A stretch of DNA of 46,108 bases from Helochares maculicollis (taxonomy: Eukaryota > Arthropoda > Insecta > Coleoptera > Hydrophilidae): contig JAWQRO010000255.1 in the NCBI GenBank assembly GCA_033557835.1, forward strand, positions 1 through 46,108. The letters run 5' to 3'. This document shows, piece by piece, positions 23,801-36,700 of the stretch. The notes under the pieces were generated by a model. That model was not told the DNA's origin, searched no databases, and saw nothing but the letters and a program-made list of their open reading frames with translations. The first letter of the stretch is position 1. The number at the start of each line of letters is the position of its first letter. The translations under genes were made by a program, and so were the position numbers.

Positions 23801-26239
23801 GCAGGTGTAACTAAAGCGCTGGCTAGCAGCGCCAAGAAAAAACCCAGAGCTAAAGCTCCAGAACCTGACCCAGTGATTGTAACTCTAAGCTCAGATGAAG
23901 AAGATAACACTCCGTCAACACCTTTACCAGACTCTCCAGATTTACTTGTCAAGAAATTACAAGAAAATTGTGTTACCCTGACAAGAGCTATACAAAAGGA
24001 ACCAACATTCAAAGACATTCAGAATTCGAACCCTATACAAAGTCCCAAAGGAAACAATAAAAACGTAGAGGACCCACCACTTGTTACAATGGAGATATTC
24101 TGTAGAACCATAAGAATAGGTTCTTATAGGTATATTCCCAAAGAAAATTTAATTATAAATACAAATAATTTAATTTTAAAAGTACCCCATCCGAAAGATG
24201 ATAAAGTCATTAAAGTGATTGAAATAGAAAGGACTCATATAGTTAAGGTTTTAGTTAGCTTCTCGAAAATACTACCCGTCATTTTTTATTACGTTAAGCC
24301 ATCTGTTGGGGAGTATATCCGAGAACAACTTCACATGGTTGCTCCGGATGAACCATATTTCGATCCTCTATCTAAGGAGGAACCATATAAACGTATAACT
24401 ATTTTGCCAGAGTATATATCGGATGAAATTAGGGATGCACTAAGAGAGATATATAGCAAACCATATAATATAATGGACGAACTTAACAATAAAGAAGCTA
24501 ACAATATACTAATTTTAACTTGTCCTAAAGAGTTATCGAAATCTATGACACCTAATAACTCGTACACGGAAATAAAGCAGCTACTAATATATCCACCTGG
24601 AAAAGGAGGCCTATCGATTAACACAGAAGATTATTTATGTCTAGCATCTGATCAATTTTTGAATGATGTAATCATCGACTTTTATTTAAAATATGTTGTA
24701 TTAAATATGCTTCCTCCTGAAAAGCAGGAAAAAGTACATATATTTTCTACGTTTTTCTACAAAAGACTGACTACCAAACCAGTTAAGGCAAATAAAAAGA
24801 GCCATCCAACTGAGTTAGACCCAAATTTGACACCTGCTCAAAAGAGGCATTCTCGTGTGACGAAATGGACAAAAAATGTCAACTTATTTGATAAGGACTT
24901 CATTATTATACCAATTAATGAAAATTGCCATTGGTTTTTGGCAATTATCTGCTTCCCCGGAATGGACGGATGTTTCACTATGGATGGAAAACCAACTAAA
25001 GTAGAACCTAAAGTTAAAAGAGAAAAGAAACCTGTGCAAGGTATAATCGGAAACGTTACTTTCACCAAAGTTAAGTTAGAGAAAAAGAATGAATCTATTC
25101 CATGTGATGATCCGGAAGTAAGCGATAAAGATGAAGCAGAAGGCGATGACAGCGAATTGGACTCCGATGATTCGGAAGAACCACCTCCTCCAGAACCGCA
25201 GGCAGAAAAACCTGCTGCAAGACAACCGATTAAACAACCGTGCATCTTAATATTTGATTCGTTAGCTGGTGCTAGTCGATCTAGGGTAGTTGCTACTTTA
25301 AGAGATTACTTAAGTTGTGAATATAAAATTAAGATGGGAGTCGATAAGAAATTTGACAAAGATGTAATTAAAGGTGCTTGTCCAAAGGTTCCTCAACAGA
25401 ATAACTTTACGGATTGCGGACTATACCTGCTACAATATGTAGAAAGTTTTTTTATGGTAAGTGTTAAAAGTGGCTTTCTAGATAGATATTATTTAATCGT
25501 TGGCATGTCTGATTATAGGATCCCATAAAAGACTATCACATTCCTATTTTGGAGTTAAAAACTTGGTTCGAAGAAATTACTGTCACTAAGAAAAGAGAAG
25601 ACATAGCTATTTTAATCAAGGATCTGATGGTTAAATACAATAAGGACACTAGTATATTACCACAAATTGTACTGCCTACTTTGGAAGGTAAGTGCTTTAC
25701 AATTGTTCTTTGCATGTCACTTAAAAAATATATTTTTATCATTTTAAAACTAACTAGTAATTGTATTAACAGGGCACTGCAATAGTTTTCCATTTAATTG
25801 TAGTGAAATTTATTTTTCTTAGCATGATCAAAATTACATATAGAAATAAGTGTGGAAACTGACATTAGTACGAAAAAAAATTAAAGAAAATAACGTGTTA
25901 AACCTATCCTATAACGTGACAAAATGATAAATTGCTATTTATAATTTAATAATAAAACCTCTGTATGGTCGAAGGCGAAATATAAAAAAAGAAAAGTTTA
26001 GCCCACTATTAGAATTACTTATTAGACCAAAATTTTTTTATTTTATTGTCATGCTTGATGGAATTTCATAAAACACACATTGAACTATTATCATGGATTG
26101 GGTGAAACAGGTAAGTAGAAGCTTGCTTTTTACTTTCTTTGTGTAATTTTTCTCTTCCTGCGCTTCACCTTTGTCATCTTTTATTTGCAAATGAATGTTG
26201 ATAACTTCGTCATCTGCATTGAGAGCACTTGAATGGGTA

Positions 26240-26296
<57 letters not shown>

Positions 26297-29200
26297 GGAA
26301 TGCTCTGTCTGGTTTTATAATATAACCAAAGTACATCTTTAATAATTGATGGTGTACAATATAATTGCCATTATTATTAATAACCTCCTGCCAGTATGAT
26401 GGTAACTTATAAATGTCATTTTTTCAATGATTTTGCTTTAGAGGTAAAACATTCAACTAGGACTTGTTTGACATCTGCTTGGTTTTTGAATTTTTTTCCT
26501 TGTAAAAATCTTTGCAAACTTAAAAATAAATGCAAATCAGAGTGTGCTAGGTGAGGGGATTATGGTGGGCGCGAGTGAATTTCCCAACCTAGCTCTACTA
26601 TTTTCTGGCGAGTCGTCAAAGCAGCATTTGGCCTGGCATTATCATGATGAAGTATGATCTTTTTCCTGTTGAACAACGCCGGCCTCTTGTTTTTATGGGT
26701 TTTGCTCAAATCATCTAGTTGTTGACAATACCTCTCGAATTGTGCCTTTCATGGGGTTTTAAAAGTTCACAATTGACTGGTATCTCACCAAATACATAAT
26801 ATTCTCTTATTCAGGCTTAAGCTCGGTTTAGAGGTTTAAGGGGTAGGTTGTCCAGGTTCACAACATGCTCTTTTTCTTGCGATATTTTCGTAGGTAATCC
26901 ACTTTTCAACCCCAGTGATCATTCGGTCCAAGAAGGGTTCGATATTCATCCGAGCAAGAAGAGATGTGCATATGATGACGCGAAGATTTCAATTTTTCTC
27001 ACTTAGCTCTTCTCGAATAGTTCCATACTAAACCAATTCTCCATATGTTGTCCGAAATGGTTTGCTGAGTTGAATTAAGCTTTTCTGCAATGTGATGTTG
27101 TCAAAAAAGGATCTTGCTCTAACATGATTTTGATATCGTCAATAGGTCGAAATCACCTTCTTCAAAATTTTTGAACAATCTCCTGCATGTTCTATTACAA
27201 AATGTATCTTCACCAAACACTTATTAAATTTTTACACACTTATGTAGCGTTTCTTCCTTGTTGGAACTCATATAAAATACAGTGACGTAAATGCTCTTTA
27301 TCAATACCCATGTTTACGTAATGGAATCACAATTAATACTGACTCTGGTCATCTTTATTTCAGTTAATAAACAAATTCGCATATGTTTATATATAAATAG
27401 AGACAGTCGTATATGCAAGTTGAAACTTCATATTGCATTATCGGATAGAACATTCCGGTAGACCTAATATATATTTCAGGAATCTCGTTTTAACATAAAT
27501 TAAACAATAATTCGTCCGTCATATAATCGTCGATTTTTAATGTTGCTGAAAATAACTTTCGTCTCTTGTATTTAAAACTTATCTTCCTAATAATTCTCCT
27601 TATACAATTTCTATTTACCACATATCATGAATCTGTCCCAATTCTTAATTAATTACGATGTGCCCACGTAAGCATTTTCAGCTTTACCGCAAGCGCTAAA
27701 TGTTAATTACAGAAGTATAAGTATCAGAAACCATATGTCCGATCAAATCTCACTAAAGCTATGTTTGTATGTACTAAGTTGTCCAATAAGTTTTGCGGTT
27801 CGATATGAAAAAGCTAGTTTGAAATACACTTTATTATCCAGTACAGTCTTCTTGCACATCAATACGCTTGTTTCAATGAGATTCCCATCTATGAATTCCA
27901 CCCCTGAAGTGAGAATCTGGAAGGGCTGCAAAATACGCTTCAACATCTGTTATGGCCTCATCATTTGACGAAAAACGCTTTGTACGCATACATTTTTTAA
28001 GTCTGGAAACACGTGGAAGCCTCTAGTGAATACAGTGGATGCTCCAACGATTCGGACTTTAATTCATGGGTTTTAGCCATTGTTGTCATGTGACGTGGTC
28101 CCATTGTCCTGATGAAAAAGGATTTTTCTTCTGCAAACCAGAATTTTTTTCACGAATTTCTTCCCTCAGTTAACCTAAAAGGTTTCAATGATATTCAGAA
28201 TTTATTGTTTTACCAGTTTGCACGTAATCCACGAACCAAATTCCGTTCGCATCCCAAAAAAACTGGTGCAAACACCTTCATGGCCGATTTCTGGACACGA
28301 ATTCGTTTTGGAGCCAAAGAACCTGGTTTACACCAGTCTTCAGCCGCTTGTTTTAATTCACGATTATGGTGATAGATCCATAGTGATGAATCGACTCACA
28401 AAATCCTTTATTCTCGAAAACAATATAAATGTTGCCGAGAAAGTCGCATTCGAATGTGTTTTTGTTCCATTGTTAGAGAATGCGACATTCATTGTGCACA
28501 CAGCTTTTTGAAATTCAATATTTCAGTCAAAATATTGTTTATACTGCCCAATACGATGCTTAGAGCTTCTACAAAATCTCTTTCGGTCACTCGATTTTCC
28601 AAATACGATTTCCTGTATTTTTTCAACGATTTCTGGTGTTGTTTTGGGGCGTCCTTGACGTGGATCGTCTTCAAGGCTTGCACGGCCACATTTAAATTTA
28701 GCAACCCATTTTTATTCTGTACTGATTGAAGGCGAATAGTCCTTACACACTTTCAACATTCGATCATGAATTCCTTTTGTTTTTAAACGTTCTAAAAATA
28801 AAAATTCAACCACTACACGATACTTAATTTTTCCATTATAAAAAAAATATACTGTAACACATCGATACTAAATGGTTTGTAAACAAAGAATGAATTGGCA
28901 AATTGAAATGAAATTTCACCCATGACCATAAGAATAGTGTACCAACATAACAAAAGGATGAGGCTAGTAACAATGCTCTTTTTTATTGACTCTAAAACTT
29001 TATGAACAACCTAATTGCTAGAAACCTAATATTAATTAGCACAGTAGTGCCTGTACAACAGTTGCTTTGCTGCACATCCCTGAACTTATATCCTGGATAA
29101 AAGCCAATTATTTGTACATGCTAAATTTAAGCCGACATTAATGCCTTTGATTTTTGACAAGTAGTACTGATTGTTGGGTAACGACAAACTATTTTTACAT

Positions 29201-32200
29201 CAATCAGAAACTCTGCTTACATGCAAGCGTTGTTCCGTAAAATATAAGGCCACATTTGCAGATCATCAAAACAAAGGAAAAGCTAGTATTGTGAAGTCAC
29301 CAATTTGGACTATTTTTGTTATCAATTAAAAATCGACGAATTAACACTTGAAGTGTTTCATTCAAAAATGAGTTACTACACTTATGTCGGCAGTTGTACA
29401 AATTTACAAATTTTTATAGTTACTTTACTAGATGAAAATAAATTCCATACCGTGACAAGAACCACACTGTTCTGTTTAAACTTATTATAGTGGGTGTATA
29501 GCTCAGATTTTTGGATCTAAGAGATGTCATAACTTTTGCACTAAGCATTCATTTACGGTACAGCGCTGTAAAGTGGTTAAATTTCGCATTAAAATATAAT
29601 ATGCCTTTATTCGTGAAAGCAGAAACAACATATTCATATTTTCGTTTAAACTTCGTACCAACAAAGCAGAATTTGCAGGACGTATTCATTTTTTGCTTTA
29701 AGCAAAAGAAAAATGCTCTTGCAAGTATTCTTTAATAAATGTATAGTGAACATGCACCAATTCAACAAACTGATATCGGTGACAGACATTCTGGCCCAAA
29801 AAAGTTAGAACTTGAAGAATAGGGAGCATTATTGAAGTAAAACGCAGGTCAAATAGAAAAAGAAGTTGAAAAATAATTAATGTCAATCAAGTAGCCATAA
29901 ACAAACGCTTACATGCCGTGAAAATGTTTTAAAAAGAAGGAAAATGGATACCTCCTCAATTGGCTAAAGGTAACATTCTTTAGTTGTTTACATTTATTTG
30001 CTTATAAGACTCCAAAAATGGCCTTTTTGCACCAATGGCGATGGCGATAAAAAAGAGCTACGATAAGTCCAAACTCTAAAAAAAATATGGAATTATCGTT
30101 GCGAACCATCCACATCAAAAGCAAAACGAAACATTCATGGAAGCAATATGTTGTGCATTTGGTGGGATCAGAAAGTTGCTAAAATCAAACGAAACTATCA
30201 CTGCTGAACAATTGATGGATTTGAAACAGGTATTGAACCAATAACGTCATATTCCAGCCAATAAACAGTGTATGGCTTTGGTAATGTTTCACCACATCAT
30301 GCAAAAGAAATAAAGAATTTGTTGAAAGCATGCTCCCTACTCGCCAGAGTGTGCCTCATTAGATTATTACTTGTTCGGATCAATGCAAAGCGCTCTTCAA
30401 GAGTAGCACTGCAGGAACTGCAGAAATCAACAGTGCCTCGAAAAATGGCTCTCATCGTAAGACAAGCCATTTTTCTTTGATGGAATTCATTTAAGTGCCA
30501 AATAGATGGTCGAAAGTCAGATAACGATGGAAATTATTTTTATCAAAATAAAATTTACCGTTTCTCAGAAACACTTCTTTATGCATAAAAGTCCAACAAT
30601 CTAAGTTAAACGCCTGATAAATCCAATATATGAATGATGTGAATTTTTATTCATTTCTCATTTATCAATATAAATTTCGCCTACCTTATTCGAAGGACTT
30701 TAGAGTTACTATTTTGACGAATTGACACACGCGCCTAAATCATGCCATAAATGGTCAAAATGGATTCAGATGTGGTAAAACGTCATGATCTATTACTGTA
30801 AGGGGAGTTTTGCATGAGAAAATAAAGATGAGAAAGTTTCCATTGTTAGTAATAACTACACGCTACATTGCGAGAGTCGATGATTCATTTGAATATTGTC
30901 ACAGCAGAAGTAAAGTAATTGCGGTCTTTAACTGCCATTTGCAAAAGTCAAATTTTTGTCAACATATAGATCGCCTATAAACAAAGCAAAAAAAGAAACC
31001 CTGTTCTAGAGCTTAAAAACAATGAAATGAATGACGCTCAGCTAGCATGTTTTGAAATAAGAGTAACAAATTCTATTCAATCAGATAAGAAAACGTGCCC
31101 GCGTTTGCGTTGTCAATAAACTAATTTAATTTATAAATCAGTGTACAAGGAATAATTTTGATATTTACTCTGATTATTTATATACATAGGTCGAACTTTA
31201 CAACTAAACAAACCATTGAAGAGCTTACTTTCATTTTGCATATTTTGTAGTTGAGCTTTAAATTTACCAGGTGAGCAAGTTTAAAATGTTTTGTTAAGAG
31301 ATGGCGCATGAACTCTATTTAAGTAAACTTTGGAACCCAAAGCGCCATTTTTTGGTAAGACTGCCCACTGCAAAATGTCATATTCCTTTAGTTGTTTACA
31401 AGTTAGTAGCATACTTCTTTTTCGTGTTAAACTTGTCGAATTTTGAGCCACGTAAAGAGCATTTGCGGCATGTAATGATTTTCTTGTTCAATCAAAAGAA
31501 AAATGCATCGAAAAGTCATAGAATTCTTGTAGAGACTCACGGCGATCTTGCTTCAACTGTCAAGACTTGTGAACGCTGGTTCCAACGTTTCAAAAGTGGC
31601 GGTTTCAATGTTATTGACAAAGAACGTGAAAATCGACCAAAAAAGTTTATAGACGACGAATTACAAGCATTATTGGATGAAGACGATACACAAACACAAC
31701 AAATGATGGCGGAGCAGTTGAATGTCACTAGGCAAGTCATTTCTGATCACCTGAGAGCCATGGGGTAGATTCAGAAGGTTGGAAAATGAGTTCCACACAA
31801 ACCGAACGAACGACAGGTATAAAGACGAAAAATTGTGTGCGAATTGCTGCATTTACGCCTCAAATGAAAGGTTTTTTTTGCATCGGGTTGTAACTGGCGA
31901 TGAAAAATGGATATATTTTGCGAATCTCAAACGTAGGAAATCGTGGGTAGAGCCAGGACAAACATCAACATCGAGTACAAAACCAAATCATTTTGGGAGG
32001 AAGCCAATGCTGTGTGTGTAGTTGGATCAGAAGGGAGTAGTCTACTACGAGCTTCTCAAACCCGGCGACAAACCGTCAACTAATGATCAATTTAAACCAC
32101 ATATTGATCGAAAAACGCCCAGAATGGGCTCGAAGACACGGCAATGTCCTGCAGCATAACAACGCTCCTGCACATTCAGCCAAAGTGGTCAAAGAAACGA

Positions 32201-33732
32201 TTTCTTCGCTTGGTTGGGAACTCCTACCTCACCCGCCGTTTTCACCCGATCCAGCGCCTTCTGATTATCATTTCTTCGCATCGATGGGTTACGCACTGAC
32301 TGAGCAACATTTCAGACTTTCGAGGATGTTCAAAAAAGGCTCGATGAATGGATACTAATGAAAGTTGAAGCTTTCTTTTGGAATGATATCCATAAATTGC
32401 CCGAGAGATGAATAAAATGTGCAAAAAGCGAGGACCAATCCTTAGAATAAAAATATTTGACCGTTGTTTTTAAATAATTGCGTATTTTTAATTAAAAAAC
32501 GATATTTCAAACTTGCGCACCTGGTATATACTTTTTATTTCAACGTGGAGAAAGTAATTGAACGATTATTTTTGCAATTTTGAACACATTTAGTATCTCT
32601 AATGTTTATTATGAATTTGGAAACCTTGTCTCGCTTGCTATGTATGAAGTAAACATCTTTCTTACTCCAAAAAACTCTATTTTTTCAGCGATATTCGCTG
32701 GAGAGTAATGGAAAACTGATTATAAATATTTTTCGCAAAAATATTATCAGGTTTATCGGTTTACTTAGAAGAGCTGTCGTTGTTGGCAAAATGCTTATAC
32801 AATAGATATCAACACAAGTATTGCGTGATTATGCATTTTGAAAAAGTTATTGACATTTTACCTAGAGCTTTTCGCGACAGATTCCTCGTTATTAAAAATG
32901 AAGTGTTGAAGCTTTAAAACACCTTTTTAAAGCCAAATACACATTTAAATTATAAAAAATGCACCATTAAATCAGCTGGGTGCCTTTTTTATGGCATTGA
33001 GAAACATTAAATTATTGATAATAGAGGATATTAGACATGTTCATAACAATGAAACAATACTTATATATCACGTATAATGTTTCCATTTGTTTCACCCCCA
33101 TTTAAGGGTGCCGTGATAAGCATAAATTATTTTATTTTTTACATTTCTGTATATTTCAAATAGGCAAAAATACTATACTTCCTTATAGAAAGCATTTCCA
33201 CCGTGAAAAACTTCAACCTCGAAGTTTTACGAAATTCCACAATATGGAAGCACTTAAGCCACTCAATTTCAATATTTTCAATGTGCTGCCTGTGTGTATG
33301 TACATGATAACAGTCACACCATTTAGCTTGGATTGGTAAAATGTGATGTACGCTTATTATTTCAATTTGTCGGAAATCTAGGACCATAAAATACCCCTCT
33401 CATAGAAATTCCGGCCAGTACTGGCGACAAATACAAATATCTGATTTCTTCAATTTTCTCTTGATGCTAATTTCTTATCACCAAGGCAGATGTTTAATGA
33501 TAAAAAAAGATGGTGATCTCTTGCTGCCAGATCTAGCATGTAAGATGGATCTATCAAAACTCCTTAGCGAAGCTGCTGGCGTTTTTGGCGAGTCACTATA
33601 GACGTGTGTGGTTTGTCGTTATCGTGATTGAAGACATTTTTCCTGTTGGCCAATTCTGGCCTCTTCTGGTCAATCACTAGTTTCCAGCGTTCCACCTTTT
33701 ACAGTACAGGTCCGAATTTAGTGTCCATATAT

Positions 33733-33797
<65 letters not shown>

Positions 33798-36700
33798 GGA
33801 AATAGCTAATAGAAGATAAACTATTATTATAGATTCATGTGAAATATCACCATATGCACAGTAAAACCTACCTAGAAGTTAGTCTTGGTTTGGAGACCAG
33901 TCGGGATCCAACTGCATGCAAAAATAGTTTAACACTGTTTTGTGACCGACATTTAGCTCCTGGGCTACGACTGCTAACATAGCGGTTTACTTTGGTCGCA
34001 TACATGATTTTATCGAGATTGTCAACAACAGGCTTTCCTGCATCGTGAACATCGAAAATACTGGAACGCAATCGACGAAATCAAAATCGTGCGTAATATA
34101 CCCTCACACTATTAGTTGCCTGGCTTGCATTTTCGCCTTTATCAAAGCAAACTTTGAAAATGGTCCTAATTTTCTCTTTGTTTACTTCCATCTTTTAGGC
34201 TTTACACCTCAATTAAATACACTAATCAAAGAACTTTAACATACTTCTGAGGTTAGGAATGTCAGTTTTTGAGATATGTATTGCTAGAGCCATTTAGCGA
34301 ATACCTACTAATGCTACTAATTCGACCCAAATTGCTGGGTGTAGCCTCTTAATTATTTTCTCTTTCAATTTGAGTGATGTTGCACATTACGTCCTCTTTT
34401 TGGTATCTCAACTCTTAGTACTTTCAGAGGGGACATTTTCGTATTTTAACGTGAATTTTCGATACTAGCTATGTATGTCGTTCATTTTTCCTAATGTCAC
34501 GGTTGTTTGCTATTCTGAACCAAGTTGTTTCTGCGATCTTTCTAATGTCTCGGTCCCATCCGACTTTAGGACGTTTTGCGTCTCTTTAAGTTCCATTCGA
34601 TTAGTCTAGTGATCCATCTGTTATCCGTCCTTGCGATGTATGCAGCGCATTGACATCTTAGTGACTCTGTTCTGTTGATGGTATCTGTTAAGTTCTTTCT
34701 CTTATCCAGTTATTTCTTTTCCTGTCCCGCTTTGTTATTCTTAAAATGCTTCTTTGAGTAGTCAGAAGCTTCTGTGTTAGTTTCACCCCCATATATTATT
34801 ATAGATAAGATGCATTGACCAAATGCTTTGCATCTAGATAGAGACGCATTCTGGCTTTGAATATTGTGCAGTTCTTCTGGAACACTCGTCAAGCCAGTTT
34901 GCATCTTCTGTTTATTTCTGGGAGCAGTGATCCTGGAACGAGGACAGATTGGCCTAAGTATACATATTCGTAAACTTGTTCTAATGTTCTCAATGATTTC
35001 TACAACTGGTGTAAATTCGATGAATATAAACTTTGTCCTAGAATAGCTTATTTGTAAGCCTATTTTCTGACTGGCCATATATAATTCTGCGATTAGATTT
35101 TGCAATTCGTTTGGACAATTCTCCACAAGAACTATGTCATCACTACAGCCATCTAATGAAAACATAATGGATTTCTTTTTCCACAACAATAAAATGTGAA
35201 AGAAAACAAAACACGGCTTCTAATTTTATTTCTACAAAGTACCATGTAAGTTCCAGCCAGAGAGGGCACTCTCTGCATACATTTTAATTTATTACAATTA
35301 TTCATCGTATTAAATTACCTAAAATATACAGCGTAGACAAACGCTTGTGAAATTTATACATTTTACAAAGCATTGCGGCGCGACCCAGCACGTTAAATAT
35401 TTTTTCTTGTTAGAGGGTCAAAGCAGTGATACCTACTACACGGCAGCTGCTGCAGTTCTACCCAACTGCCTTATTTTGTCGTCTTTCTATAATTTCCAAC
35501 TGCTCAGAGATTTCAACCGTGTCCGTCTAATTTCATAGAATGACCTTTGCCACTTCTGCGGGTTTGGTGGGGTGGGGGGCTAATTTTTGTTAAGGTAAAT
35601 TAAAATTTAATGACTTCCGTTCCTTTCCGCGGGACGATTCACTTTCCTCTATACCATACAGACCACTGTAATCTTTAACAGTCTTTCATTTGATTTTTTT
35701 TTAAATGCCCTCTACATTCATACCTCTGCATTGATCAATTTAGTTTATTTTTACATTAGCCGATGCAGGTGTCACTACTTGGTTACACAATTATTTACGT
35801 CTGCAGTCATATTAAACTTGCCCTAAGAGACTGAGATCTTATATCCCCTTTGATTTCTATTTCGTTTTGTAATCAGTATGCAAAATTTGGACTATTATTT
35901 GCAGCCACTAATCGGATGGACCCGATGGAAATGATAATGCTGCACATGTTAAATATCAGTTCCATTGCTTAGCTCTTTATCGATTTATGTGCTGTTGACC
36001 TTCCACGTATATACAGCGCGTCACTAAAAATGTTCAGCAGATAGCAGGTTAGGTACGCCTAAGCGAAGTAGCTGTTGCCTATTTTTCCGTGTTGCCTTTC
36101 TGTATTTGTTGAGTAGGCGTACCCGACTTATGGGCGAGAGAGATATCAATTTTAGGAAAATACGGGTGTGAAAGAGATAGAAACGGGAGAGGGAGAACGA
36201 GAATAGTAGAAAACAGAGATAGCGAAACAAGAGAGACAAAACTGGTTGCTAGATATAGAGAAAAGAATGATGGCAATATGCTGCGCGAAAAAGATGCGCA
36301 ATTGCATGTAAAATTGTGTGTCTGATAAACGGCGGTTTTACCGTTAGTATATTTGTGGAATGTTTTATACGGGAGACAACGCGACCTACTTAAATGTATA
36401 ATAAGTTTATCGTTAGTATATTTCTTCTTCTTATTACATTCGCTCAATTGAGGTTAAGAGACTCTTCCTTTATAAGATATTGAATACTTTTTTTACATAT
36501 TATTCATGGACGGTCGTTTTGCTTTATTTATGGCTAATAATATAAGTAATTGGCTTGAATCGACATAACAACTAATACAAAGCCGTTTTATTAAAATAAC
36601 TACATCGTAAGCGCGGGAAATTTAAACGTATAAAACTTATTAATTTTTATTTATATGTTATTTTAAGTTGAATTATTATATAATCATTTCAAAAAATGTA

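Noticed and set aside
24838..25245. 135-codon minus-strand frame inside velo exon 8
   Set aside because: Antisense to the catalytic domain and its acidic insertion; no independent evidence.
28112..28729. Several overlapping plus-strand frames
   Set aside because: They lie antisense to a decayed mariner transposase read on the minus strand.
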